Assembly (NCBI RefSeq): GCF_007827045.1
Contig: NZ_RPFW01000006.1
Span: 1 to 64,000, forward strand
Length of the DNA stretch: 64,000 nucleotides
Reading direction: 5' to 3'
Source: Trebonia kvetii
GTDB taxonomy: Bacteria > Actinomycetota > Actinomycetes > Streptosporangiales > Streptosporangiaceae
The number at the start of each line of letters is the position of its first letter. Position 1 is the first letter of the stretch. The notes under the pieces are model-generated. The model was not told where the DNA came from. It ran no database searches and worked only from the letters and a program-made list of their open reading frames with translations. The position numbers and the translations under genes are program-made. Shown here in pieces: positions 35,059 to 43,650 of the stretch.

Positions 35059-36034
35059 TCCTGTCGCTGTTCTCCCCGCGCATCAAGTCCGCGGCGCCGA
35101 GCGCCAGCATTCGTGCCGCAAGCTCGTACCCCAGGCGAATCGCATCCGCCGCGTCCGCTTCGCCGCGTTCCCGTACCACCATTCTGCCGGCCGCCGGCCC
35201 CACGTCCAGTACGCCAGGCTGGAAACTTGTTGCACGGACGCCAAGCACCACCCCGGACAGGTGCAGCCGCTCCGTGCCGGCCACCCCGGTCGCGTAGCCG
35301 CCGACCGGCGCGCTGCACCCCGCCTCGAGAGCGGCGAGCAGGCTGCGCTCCGCCGTCACCGCGGCCCTGGTGGCCGGATGGTCGATCGTCGCGAGCAGCT
35401 CGGCGAGCTCGGTGTCGTCGGTCCTGCACTCGACGGCGAGCGCGCCCTGCCCAGGCGCGGGGACCATGTCCTCGGGCTCGAAGATCTCGCTCACCAGGTC
35501 GGTGTGCCCGATCCTGGCGAGACCCGCGTAGGCGAGCACCACGGCGTCGAGCTCGCCGTCCCGCACCTTGGCGAGCCGGGTGTTCGCGTTGCCTCTGATC
35601 GGCACGGCGGTGACGTCGGAGCGGAGCAGGGCGAGCTGAGCGGCGCGACGCGGCGATCCGGTGCCGATCCGCGCGCCCGCGGGCAGATCGGCGAGCTTGG
35701 CGCCCTCGCGCGCCACGAGCGCGTCACGCGGGTCATCGCGCGGCGGTACCGCCGCGAGGGTGATGCCCTCCGCGGCACCCGTCGGCAGGTCCTTGAGCGA
35801 GTGCACCGCGAAATCCACCTCGCCGCGCAGCAGGGATTCGCGCAGCGCGCTCACGAAGACGCCGGTGCCGCCGATCTGGGTCAGCTGCTCCCTGCTCACG
35901 TCCCCGAGGGTGGTCACGCCCACGATCTCGACGCGGCGGCCGGTGCGCTCGGTGAGCAGCCTGGCCACGTCGCCCGATTGCGATAGCGCCATCGGGCTCC
36001 GCCGGCTGCCGAGCCGCAGCGTTTCCGCGTTCAC
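35042..36034 (-). CDS. hemC: Hydroxymethylbilane synthase (porphobilinogen deaminase)
   Basis: 330 aa. LRLGSRRSPMALSQSGDVARLL, FAVHSLKDLPT and GTGSPRRAAQL are the substrate-binding motifs. The dipyrromethane cofactor Cys is in LEAGCSAPVGGYA (about residue 243). It links four porphobilinogens. GTG 36034 has GGAGGGAAG upstream. Confidence 0.96.
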   Translation of the reverse strand: MNAETLRLGSRRSPMALSQSGDVARLLTERTGRRVEIVGVTTLGDVSREQLTQIGGTGVFVSALRESLLRGEVDFAVHSLKDLPTGAAEGITLAAVPPRDDPRDALVAREGAKLADLPAGARIGTGSPRRAAQLALLRSDVTAVPIRGNANTRLAKVRDGELDAVVLAYAGLARIGHTDLVSEIFEPEDMVPAPGQGALAVECRTDDTELAELLATIDHPATRAAVTAERSLLAALEAGCSAPVGGYATGVAGTERLHLSGVVLGVRATSFQPGVLDVGPAAGRMVVRERGEADAADAIRLGYELAARMLALGAADLMRGENSDRNDAHD

Positions 36035-36099
36035 AGCTTCCCTCCAGATCGAACCTTCTGCATCCTGCCTCCCCTGGCGTCGGGAGCGGGCCGTCGTCG

Positions 36100-37431
36100 T
36101 CAGGGTGACGACGGTCCGCCGATGCTCCCCGGGGATTCGAGTTCCGCGCGGGTAACGGCGTCCACCGTGCGCGGGTCGAGATCAAAGAGCACTCGCAGTG
36201 CTGCCGCGTACTCCTCGCCGTCGGGTGACGACGCGAGTTCCTTTACCCGGACCGTGGGTGCGTGCAACAGCTTGTCTACCACTCGCCGTACCGTCTGGGC
36301 CATTTCTTCCAGGGCGTGACCGCTGACGCCCTCCTCCGCCAGCCGGCCAGCCAGCCTGGCCAGTTCCGCGTCCACGACCGTTGCCGCCTTCGCCCGCAGT
36401 GCCACCACCGTCGGGGTCACCCGTGCGGCGCGGACGGCCGACCCGTAGACCGCGTACTCTTCCTCAACGATCGCACGGACCGCGGCCACCTCGGCGGCGT
36501 CCGCGCTTCCGGCGCTGCCGCGCAGGGTGTCCATGTCGATCAGGCTGACGCCGGGCAGGCCGGCGACCTCGGGTGCGACGTCCCGGGGCATCGCGAGGTC
36601 AAGGAAGACCAGCGGGCGGCGTGGCGCCCGGGCCTCGAGCGCCTTCTTGACCTCGGGCACCGTGATCACCAGCCCGGCGGCGCCGGTGCAGGAAATCACC
36701 AGGTCGGCCGCCGCGATCGCGGCGGGCAGGTCGGCGAAGTCCGCGACGGCGCCGTCCACGCCTGAGGCAAGCCGCTCGGCCTTTGCCCTGGTCCGGTTCG
36801 CGATGGTGACCGAGGCGGGACCGGAGCGCGCGACGGTGGCCACGGCGAGCCCGCTCATCGCGCCGGCCCCGACGATGAGAACGCCGTGACCGGACAACTG
36901 CCCCGTGCCCGCCGCCAGTTCCAGCCCCACGCTGACCAGGCTCTGTCCGAGCCGGTCGATGCCCGTCTCCGCGCGGGCCCGCTTGCCGGTGCGCAGCGCC
37001 AGCCTGCCAAGATCGCGCAGCGACCGCCCGAGCGTGCCCTGCTCGCCGGCCAGCTTGAGCGCCGACCTGACCTGGCCGAGTATCTGGTCCTCGCCGACCA
37101 CCATGGACTCCAGGCCGCTCGACACGGCAAGCAGGTGCTGGACGGCGCGGTCCTCATAGTGCACGTACAGGCTGGAGGTCAGCTCGTGCGGCGGAATTCC
37201 CGAGTACCTGGAGAGCAGTTCGCACACCCCGGCCACCCCGCCGTGGAAGCGGTCAACCTCGGCGTAGACCTCCACCCGGTTGCAGGTGGAAATGACGAAA
37301 GTCTCCGCGATGTCCGGCGTGCGGGCGACATCGTGCAGCAGTTTGCCGAGCGTGTCGCCGCTGACCGCGGCCCGCTCAAGGACTGAGACCGGTGCGCTCT
37401 TGTGGCTTAGGCCGACGACGAGAACGCTCAC
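36100..37431 (-). CDS. hemA: Glutamyl-tRNA reductase
   Basis: 443 aa. The catalytic Cys is in FVISTCNRVEVYAEV (about residue 50), the NADPH domain in GVLIVGAGAMSGLAVATVA, and the C-terminal dimerisation helices end with ALRVLFDLDP. It reduces glutamyl-tRNA to glutamate-1-semialdehyde and begins heme synthesis. GTG 37431 lies 11 bases after the rex stop, so transcription from the Rex-controlled promoter should reach it. Confidence 0.96.
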   Translation of the reverse strand: MSVLVVGLSHKSAPVSVLERAAVSGDTLGKLLHDVARTPDIAETFVISTCNRVEVYAEVDRFHGGVAGVCELLSRYSGIPPHELTSSLYVHYEDRAVQHLLAVSSGLESMVVGEDQILGQVRSALKLAGEQGTLGRSLRDLGRLALRTGKRARAETGIDRLGQSLVSVGLELAAGTGQLSGHGVLIVGAGAMSGLAVATVARSGPASVTIANRTRAKAERLASGVDGAVADFADLPAAIAAADLVISCTGAAGLVITVPEVKKALEARAPRRPLVFLDLAMPRDVAPEVAGLPGVSLIDMDTLRGSAGSADAAEVAAVRAIVEEEYAVYGSAVRAARVTPTVVALRAKAATVVDAELARLAGRLAEEGVSGHALEEMAQTVRRVVDKLLHAPTVRVKELASSPDGEEYAAALRVLFDLDPRTVDAVTRAELESPGSIGGPSSP

Positions 37432-37442
37432 TCTTTTACCGC

Positions 37443-38243
37443 CTACGCTTCCGCTGCTGCCTGATCCACTGCCTGCCCGAAGCGCTCGGCGTTACGCCGC
37501 TGCGCGTGGAAGGCGAGAATCTGCAGTTCAATCGATAGGTCGACCTTACGCACATCCACGCCCTCAGGCACGCTGAGTACCAACGGAGCGAAGTTAAGTA
37601 TGCTCGTCACCCCGGCGGCCACCAGCCTGTCGCACATCGCCTGCGCCGCTCCGGCCGGCACCGCGATGACTCCGATCGCGATGCTGTTCTCGGTCACGAT
37701 CCGCTCAAGCTCGCTGACGTGCCTGATCAGCACGCCGCCGAGTTCGCGGCCGAGAAGCGACGCGTCGGTGTCGAGCACCGCCTCGATCCGGAAACCCCTG
37801 GTGAGGAACCCGCCGTAGTTCGCGAGGGCGCGGCCGAGGTTACCGGCGCCGACGATCACCACGGGCCAGCGCTGCGTCAGTCCCAGTGCCCTCGACACCT
37901 GGTACACCAGGTACTCGACGTCGTAGCCAACCCCTCTGATGCCATAAGAACCGAGGTGGCTCAGGTCCTTGCGGAGCTTGGCCGAGTTGACGCCTGCCGC
38001 CCTCGCGAGCTCATCGCTCGCGACGGTGCTCACCCCCCGCTCCCCAAGCGTGTAGAGCGCACGCAGGTACACGGGAAGCCTGGCCACCGTGGCTTCAGGG
38101 ATACCGCCAGGGTAGGCCCGGTCGATGGTGTTGCCTGGCTCAGCTTCTTGGTCGGTGAACTCGGCGGCACTGGACATGCGACGCTCCCGAGGGCGGTTCG
38201 GCGCTGTTGCGAGCCGGGTCAAGACCTGGTCCGCGTTGGTCAT
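37443..38243 (-). CDS. rex: Redox-sensing transcriptional repressor Rex
   Basis: 266 aa. The N-terminal winged helix reads ARLPVYLRALYTLGERGVSTVASDELA then NSAKLRKDLSHLGSYGIRGVGYDV. The Rossmann domain starts VVIVGAGNLGRALANYGGF and senses NADH/NAD+. The C-terminal domain-swap helix is LQILAFHAQRR. ATG 38243 gives an N-terminal tail of about 40 aa; ATG 38177 is possible. It leads rex-hemA-hemC-hemD-hemB, the layout known from Streptomyces. A Rex operator lies 43 bases upstream. Confidence 0.94.
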   Translation of the reverse strand: MTNADQVLTRLATAPNRPRERRMSSAAEFTDQEAEPGNTIDRAYPGGIPEATVARLPVYLRALYTLGERGVSTVASDELARAAGVNSAKLRKDLSHLGSYGIRGVGYDVEYLVYQVSRALGLTQRWPVVIVGAGNLGRALANYGGFLTRGFRIEAVLDTDASLLGRELGGVLIRHVSELERIVTENSIAIGVIAVPAGAAQAMCDRLVAAGVTSILNFAPLVLSVPEGVDVRKVDLSIELQILAFHAQRRNAERFGQAVDQAAAEA

Positions 38244-38285
38244 GATGGCGCGCGCAGGACACGCGACCTATCTACCATACGTCGT

Positions 38286-38303
38286 TTGTGAACAAATGCA
38301 CAA
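38286..38303. promoter_or_regulatory. Rex operator (ROP) upstream of rex
   Basis: TTGTGAACAAATGCACAA is an 18-base near-palindrome close to the known ROP consensus TGTGAAC-N-GTTCACA. The left half is exact and the right half differs at two positions. It sits 43 bases before the rex start, so autoregulation of the rex-hem operon by NADH level is expected. Confidence 0.75.
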
Positions 38304-38324
38304 AGTCCGTCACCAAGCCAGGGA

Positions 38325-38564
38325 TCAGCGCAACGCTGCGCGAAGGCGCTCCTCAGATACCCGCCAGAAGTCGTGCTGCACCCCGTCCACGAAGGTCACG
38401 GGGATCTTCTCCCAGAACTCACGCAAATCGTCCGCCGACTGCGTGATGTCCCGTTCCTCCCAGGTCACCCCGAGTTCGGTGGCCACCCTGCTGATCACCT
38501 GGCGCGCGTCGTCGCACAGGTGGCAGCCCGGACGGCCGAGCAGCGTGATCCGCGCAGCGGTCAT
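38325..38564 (-). CDS. Glutaredoxin-like (DUF836-type) protein
   Basis: 79 aa. ITLLGRPGCHLCDDARQVI gives a CXXC redox pair at residues about 14-17, followed by KIPVTFVDG with the cis-Pro. It is a small thioredoxin-fold protein of the glutaredoxin family. It lies between the ABM protein gene and rex, with 12 bases to the former, so it probably shares its transcript. Confidence 0.85.
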   Translation of the reverse strand: MTAARITLLGRPGCHLCDDARQVISRVATELGVTWEERDITQSADDLREFWEKIPVTFVDGVQHDFWRVSEERLRAALR

Positions 38565-38576
38565 CCGGGTCGCCTC

Positions 38577-40349
38577 CTACCGCTGGCCCTCGGAAGCCTG
38601 CCCCCGGGAGGTGCGGCCGCGGTCGTCCTGGTAAGCGCCTGTGCTGCCGGAGTACCCTCCGGCGTCGGCCTGACCGCTGGGCAGCTCGCGGTACCGGCCG
38701 GTGGCGTACTGGCTGTCTGCCGATTCGGCGTAACCCGCCGTGCCGTAGCCGCTGGCCGCGGCGGAGTAGCCGGTCTGGGCCGCGGCTGAGTAGCCCCCAT
38801 TGGCGGAGTAACTGGGGTTCTGGTACGAGCTGCCGTTCGCGTAGGCGCCGTTGCCGTTGGCATAGGCACCGCTGCCGTTCGCGTAGCCGGCCGTACCGTT
38901 CGCGTACCCGGTGGCGCCGCTGGCCGCGCCGGAGTAGCCTGCGCCGTTGGAGTATCCGGCCGTTCCGCTGGAACTGGCGGCGGAGCCGGAGTATCCGCTG
39001 CCGTTCGCGTATCCGCTGGCACCCGAGTAACCGCTGGCACCCTGGTAGCCATTGGCGCTGGAATACCCGTTAGCACCCGCGTAACCATTGGAACTCGGGT
39101 AGCCATTGGAACTCGAGTAACCACTGGCGCCATTGGACGCCGAGTAGCCGCCGTTGGCAGCGCCGGCCGCGGCAGAGTATGCGCCGGTTCCGCCATACTG
39201 ACTGTTATCGGCCCCATACGCTCCATTACCGGTATTACCGTACTGGGCGGACTGGGAGTACTGCTCGTGGCCGTTCGCCGTGTACTGGCCATTCGCCGTC
39301 GCGTACCGGTCCTCGGCGGGCGTGAAGCTCGCCACGGGGGCGGCGGATTCCAGCGCCCGCGGCGTCCAGCTCGCCCGCTGCGGCGCGGGCGCGTCGGACG
39401 ACATCGCGCCGAGCGCCGCGACCTTGGCGTACTTCAGCCGCAGGTCGATGATGTTGGTGGCGAGCACGCACGAGGCGCAGTCCGCCGCGAACTGCTGGAT
39501 ATGCGGCTGCCGCTCATGACTTTCGAATGCGGCCCGGTCCCGGTAAATCTCGTAGACGATTCGCTGCGCCGGCGCCTTGGGCACCACATGGATGACGAAT
39601 ACCAGGGTGTCAGGCTCGGCCGCCTTTACGCCTTCCGCGGCGCGTTCCGCTAGCCGGTCGAATTCCGCCGTCTTATCGTCATGCAGCGTGTAAATGGAAA
39701 GCCGGCCTATTGGCCGCGGAGTACCCGGCTGGCCGTCGTTAGCGTCATCGTTACCGGCCGGCATGAATTCAGGAACGTAGCCCGATCCCGGCCCGCCATT
39801 GGCGGAATTGGCGACCGAACCATAGCCCGCGTCCCTTCCGTACGCAGCACCATAAGCGCCTGTCGCGCCGCGGTAGCCGACGTCATAGCTGGTGGCGTCG
39901 TAACTGGTAGCCTCGTAGCCGCCCGCGCCGTACCCGTTGGCCCCGTAGCTAGCGCCCTGGTAGGTCTCGCTGGCCGCCGGGCGGCCGGCCGGGTAGCCGG
40001 AATCCGTGTAGTCATTGCCGCTGTACCCGGCCGTCGAGTAGCCGTTGGCGGCGCCGCGCTGACCGCCGTAACCCGCGCCGGCGTCGTAGCGCCCGTTGTC
40101 GTAGCCGGCCCGCTCATACCCGCTGGCCTGCGCGCCGCCGGCCGCCCCGTATCCGTCCCTGGTTCCGCGGCCGCCAGGTGCCGCGCTGCTCGCGGATGCG
40201 CCAGGCCGATCGGTGGCGTCGCCGCGCTGACGGTCACGGACGGCAGCCCAGTCATAGGCGCCGCTGTCCCGCCAGGGGTCACGACGGTCATCGTGCGCGT
40301 CTCGGCGACCTTCGTCCCACCCGTCTCCACGTCGCCGTCTGCCGCTCAT
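38577..40349 (-). CDS. Tyr/Gly/Ser-repeat protein with a central ABM (antibiotic biosynthesis monooxygenase) domain
   Basis: 590 aa. Residues about 205-310 form an ABM/ferredoxin-like domain: LSIYTLHDDKTAEFDRLAERA, VFVIHVVPKAPAQRIVYEIYRD, SHERQPHIQQF. It is flanked by two low-complexity tails. The front one is rich in Arg/Asp then G-Y-x-x repeats. The rear one (about 340-570) is a long run of SNGY, SGASGY and ANGSGY units, resembling prion-like disordered domains. Repeats at DNA level (about 38800-39190) suggest slippage. ATG 40349 is the first start with a GAGCGGAT-type RBS. The role may be heme or quinone related; this is inferred. Confidence 0.7.
   Translation of the reverse strand: MSGRRRRGDGWDEGRRDAHDDRRDPWRDSGAYDWAAVRDRQRGDATDRPGASASSAAPGGRGTRDGYGAAGGAQASGYERAGYDNGRYDAGAGYGGQRGAANGYSTAGYSGNDYTDSGYPAGRPAASETYQGASYGANGYGAGGYEATSYDATSYDVGYRGATGAYGAAYGRDAGYGSVANSANGGPGSGYVPEFMPAGNDDANDGQPGTPRPIGRLSIYTLHDDKTAEFDRLAERAAEGVKAAEPDTLVFVIHVVPKAPAQRIVYEIYRDRAAFESHERQPHIQQFAADCASCVLATNIIDLRLKYAKVAALGAMSSDAPAPQRASWTPRALESAAPVASFTPAEDRYATANGQYTANGHEQYSQSAQYGNTGNGAYGADNSQYGGTGAYSAAAGAANGGYSASNGASGYSSSNGYPSSNGYAGANGYSSANGYQGASGYSGASGYANGSGYSGSAASSSGTAGYSNGAGYSGAASGATGYANGTAGYANGSGAYANGNGAYANGSSYQNPSYSANGGYSAAAQTGYSAAASGYGTAGYAESADSQYATGRYRELPSGQADAGGYSGSTGAYQDDRGRTSRGQASEGQR
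38800..39190. repeat. Degenerate coding repeat array (Gly-Tyr-Ser/Ala/Asn)
   Basis: Many related units of 15-24 bases such as CCGTTCGCGTA and CCATTGGAACTCG recur in tandem. They encode the Tyr-rich tail of the ABM protein. The units keep the reading frame throughout, so the repeat appears selected as protein. Confidence 0.65.
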
Positions 40350-40642
40350 ATCCGCTCCGATCTCGGTACAGGGCTTCCCGCATCTACCATTGTCGGCCAA
40401 CCTGACCGCCGTGACCGGCGTGTTGCCAGGATACGTGCCTTTCCACCAGCATCCGGTTGCATGCCACAGGTTCGAACGGCGGGTTGAGCGGGGTGCTGGC
40501 ATGCGAAAGCGCGGGCACGCCTATAGCGCGCCCGCGACATCCGCGAAGTCCGGTTCGCCGCGCGCCCTCGCACGACGGCGGTCTTCGCCACCAGGCGCGC
40601 GGCCTGGGGCACGGGGGCCGGTCCCCCGGGGGGATGCCAGCG

Positions 40643-40741
40643 CTACTTCTTGTTCCTGCGCTGGATCCGCGTCTTCTTCAGCAGCTTGCGGTGCTTCTTC
40701 TTCGCCATCCGCTTGCGGCGCTTCTTAATGACTGAGCCCAT
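40643..40741 (-). CDS. Mini ribosomal protein bS22 (AURKAIP1/COX24-like)
   Basis: A 32-aa, almost wholly basic peptide, MGSVIKKRRKRMAKKKHR followed by KLLKKTRIQRRNKK. It matches the actinobacterial 30S subunit protein bS22, first seen in mycobacterial ribosome structures. ATG 40741 is the first of two Met codons; a longer upstream frame lacks this family resemblance. It is a single-gene unit near the HTH gene, as in many actinobacteria. Confidence 0.88.
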   Translation of the reverse strand: MGSVIKKRRKRMAKKKHRKLLKKTRIQRRNKK

Positions 40742-41077
40742 GGGCCACCATCCTCTCGGCACAACGGCAGCGGGCTCGCCATCACCCACCGCCATACGGG
40801 AGGCTGGGCACACGCCCGAACTAGAGACACGTGAACGCCAACCGCTCACGCAGTCCTCAAGCGTACCCGGTACGGCAGGGCCCTGATACTCGCCCGGCAA
40901 CTACCATCATGCGGCAAGCGCCGCCGCCGTGGCCAGTACCCCCACCGGCACCAGCCACAGCGGCGCCACGGGTGCCGCACACCGACCCTCGGCACCCGCG
41001 AAAAACGGGACACACGGCATAAGCACTGCCTGCCACTGCGAGCGGTTCCGGTCACCCGCACTCAGCAGCGGGTGAGC
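40742..41077. other. Gap between bS22 and the HTH gene
   Basis: No gene found. It holds the promoter of bS22 (minus strand) and the terminator-like hairpin of the HTH gene at 41053-41074. Confidence 0.5.
41053..41074 (-). terminator. Terminator-like hairpin after the HTH gene
   Basis: CACCCGC and GCGGGTG, a perfect 7-bp stem with an 8-base loop, begins four bases beyond the stop of the minus-strand HTH gene. No T-run, as is usual in high-GC actinobacteria. Confidence 0.45.
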
Positions 41078-41278
41078 TTACACGGTGCCGACGAAGGCCG
41101 CCCGCAGGTACTGGTTAACTGCCTGCTCAGGGACCCGGAAAGAACGACCGACCCGGATGGCTTCTAGTTCGCCGGAGTGGACCAGCCGATAGACGGTCAT
41201 CTTCGATACCCGCATGATCGTGGCCACTTCGGCGACGGTTAGGAATCGAACGTCGCTAAGGGGAGTTTCGCTTGCCAT
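41078..41278 (-). CDS. Excisionase/BldC-type small HTH DNA-binding protein
   Basis: 66 aa. VRFLTVAEVATIMRVSKMTVYRLVHSGEL then RVGRSFRVPEQAV is a single MerR/excisionase winged helix. It is a relative of bldC at 23.4 kb but lacks its HRRFR wing. Such proteins are widespread as chromosomal regulators in actinobacteria. ATG 41278 has GAAGAGGG with good spacing; ATG 41281 is directly before it. Confidence 0.85.
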   Translation of the reverse strand: MASETPLSDVRFLTVAEVATIMRVSKMTVYRLVHSGELEAIRVGRSFRVPEQAVNQYLRAAFVGTV

Positions 41279-41550
41279 CATTGCCCTCTTCCGCGCGAAG
41301 CCGAGCACGCCTGACCGGATTCAGCGCACCAGTCACGTACGTATCCCAGGGTAAGTCTCGTACGGAAAAGAGCAAGTCCCCCTAATAGCCTCATTGTTCT
41401 TACTCTTCGGTCGGTAGCAGACCCGCGCCCCTTGCGACCCCGCAGATCATTCAGTGAAAGGGACGGAAAGAAGCACGTCACGAAGCCCTTGATGGCTTCG
41501 GCGCATCTTGGCTGCCGACAGCGCTAGGGCTGGTGGTCACCGCGCAAAAT

Positions 41551-42744
41551 TTACAGCGCGGCCAGCCCGTGCGAAGGAAACACCGCACTCCTCGTGCGCA
41601 TGATGGCGCGGTCCACCGGTTCGCCTGGGTCCATGCCGGAGGCGAAAGAAACAAAGTCAGGCGAGGCGCCATCGGTCATCGTCAGCGGCGCCGTTTCGCC
41701 CGTCATGAACAGTGCGAGTTCCCGCCAGGCCGCGGGAGTCGGCATTTCCGGATCAAGCGGCGTGCCCGCCGCGATCGCAAGCAGGTGCGTCCAGGTTCTC
41801 GGCACCACCTGGACCAGCGCGTATCCGCCGCCTCCGGTGGCGATCCAGCGTCCGTCGGACAACTCGTGCGCCAGTTCGTGCATGATCAGCTGAGCGCGCC
41901 GCTGCCCGTCGACGCTCAGCGCCAGGTGCGCCAGCGGGTCGAGCCGGTGGCTGTCACAGCCGTGCTGGCTGACCAGCACCGTCGGCTTGAAGGAGCGGAG
42001 CAGCGGCACGGCCACCGCGTCGAGTGCGCGCAGCCACCCGGCGTCCCCTGTTCCCGCGGGCAGCGCGACGTTGACGGCATAGCCCTCCCCGGCGCCTGTC
42101 CCTGTTTCCCCCGGCAGCCCGGTGCCGGGGAACAGCGTCGCCGGATGCTCATGCAGGCTGATGGTCAGCACGCGGGGATCGTCGTAGAACGCGGCCTGTA
42201 CGCCGTCTCCGTGGTGCACGTCGAGATCGACGTACGCCACCCGTTCTGCCCCGGCGGCGAGCAGCCACTTGATCGCGACAGCGAGGTCGTTATACACGCA
42301 GAACCCGCTGGCAGCCCCCCGCATCGCGTGGTGATGACCGCCCGCGACGTTCACCGCGTGCCGCGCGGTACCCGACCAGACCGCCCGTGCCGCCTCCAGG
42401 GTCGCGCCGACCACCAGGGCGGCCGCCTCGTGCATGCCTTCGAAGACCGGATCGTCGTCGGTGCCGAGCCCGAAGCGGATGTTCGGCTGCAGGGAGCGGC
42501 CCGCATGGCGGACCGCCTCGATGTACTCGCCGTCGTGCACCGTCTCGAGCTCGCCGTCGGTGGCCGGCGACGGCGTGAGCATGGTCACCGAGTCGGACGC
42601 GAGCACCCCGAGCGACCTGGCCAGCTCCATCGTGAGCCGGACCCGCACCGGGTCGAACGGATGCCCGGGCCCGAAGTCGTACCGCGTGAGCCCGTCATCC
42701 CACACCACCGCCGCAGGACCAGTCACGCACGCCTCCACCGTCAC
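41551..42744 (-). CDS. AcuC-like deacetylase (histone deacetylase family)
   Basis: 397 aa. Zinc-dependent deacetylase fold with AGGHHHAMRGAASGFCVYND, YVDLDVHHGDGVQ and TGGGGYALVQV, covering the metal and charge-relay residues. In Bacillus AcuC deacetylates acetyl-CoA synthetase. GTG 42744 is the annotated start; other GTG codons lie close. It is followed by no related gene on its strand. Confidence 0.88.
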   Translation of the reverse strand: MTVEACVTGPAAVVWDDGLTRYDFGPGHPFDPVRVRLTMELARSLGVLASDSVTMLTPSPATDGELETVHDGEYIEAVRHAGRSLQPNIRFGLGTDDDPVFEGMHEAAALVVGATLEAARAVWSGTARHAVNVAGGHHHAMRGAASGFCVYNDLAVAIKWLLAAGAERVAYVDLDVHHGDGVQAAFYDDPRVLTISLHEHPATLFPGTGLPGETGTGAGEGYAVNVALPAGTGDAGWLRALDAVAVPLLRSFKPTVLVSQHGCDSHRLDPLAHLALSVDGQRRAQLIMHELAHELSDGRWIATGGGGYALVQVVPRTWTHLLAIAAGTPLDPEMPTPAAWRELALFMTGETAPLTMTDGASPDFVSFASGMDPGEPVDRAIMRTRSAVFPSHGLAAL

Positions 42745-42806
42745 CAGATTGGAAAGGGTTCGCCAGTTGTCATCATCGCCGGCCCAGGCAAGCCCGAGTA
42801 GGGACC

Positions 42807-43601
42807 TCAGGCACCGCCGAGTTCGCGGCCGCGGTCCCTGGCCGCCTCGATGGCCGCGAGGAACGCGGCGCGCACCCCGTGCTTCTCAAGCTCGCGGATC
42901 GCCGCGATCGTCGTCCCGGCCGGCGAGGTCACCGCGTCGCGCAGGATCACCGGGTGCTCGCCGGAGTCGCGCAGCATGGTCGCCGCGCCGTAGACGGTCT
43001 GGGTGACCATCTCGAGTGCCGTCCTGCGCGGCATGCCGAGCAGGATGCCCGCGTCCACCATCGCCTCGACCAGGTAGAACACGTAGGCAGGTCCGGAACC
43101 TGACAGCGCGGTCGCCGCGTCCTGCTGGTACTCGGGTATGCGGATCACCGAGCCGAGCGGCGCGAAAAGCTCCTCCGTATGCTCCAGGTGCTCCTCGCTC
43201 GCGTGGGACCCGGGTGAGATGACCGACATCGCCTCGTCGACGAGCGCGGGGGTGTTCGACATGACCCGCACCACCGGCACCTCGGCCGGAAAGCGCCGCT
43301 CGATGAACGACGTGGTGATACCCGCCGCGATCGAGATCACCAGCTGCGAGGGCGTGACACGGCCACCGATCTCGTCGAGCATCCGGCCCATGTCCTGCGG
43401 CTTGACCGCGATCACCAGCGTGTCGGCCTTCTCCGCGGCCTCGATCGCGGTCAGCACCTCGACCCCGTACGCCTCGCGCAGCTCCTTGGCGCGCTGCGGC
43501 CGCCGCACCACCACAGCGAGCTCCGCCGCCGGGCGCCCGGCCCTGATCAGCCCGGACAGCAGCGCCTCGCCCATCTTTCCCGTACCGAGAATCGCGATCA
43601 T
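42807..43601 (-). CDS. proC: Pyrroline-5-carboxylate reductase
   Basis: 264 aa. The NADPH loop is IAILGTGKMGEALLSGLI. The C-terminal helical domain reads ALSGSGPAYVFYLVEAMVDAG and ends in SPAGTTIAAIRELEKHGVR, the ProC signature. It makes proline from pyrroline-5-carboxylate. ATG 43601. Confidence 0.94.
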   Translation of the reverse strand: MIAILGTGKMGEALLSGLIRAGRPAAELAVVVRRPQRAKELREAYGVEVLTAIEAAEKADTLVIAVKPQDMGRMLDEIGGRVTPSQLVISIAAGITTSFIERRFPAEVPVVRVMSNTPALVDEAMSVISPGSHASEEHLEHTEELFAPLGSVIRIPEYQQDAATALSGSGPAYVFYLVEAMVDAGILLGMPRRTALEMVTQTVYGAATMLRDSGEHPVILRDAVTSPAGTTIAAIRELEKHGVRAAFLAAIEAARDRGRELGGA

Positions 43602-43650
43602 GATCTAGATCCTAGAGACCGCAGGAACAGCGCGAGCTTGGCCCGCGCGA

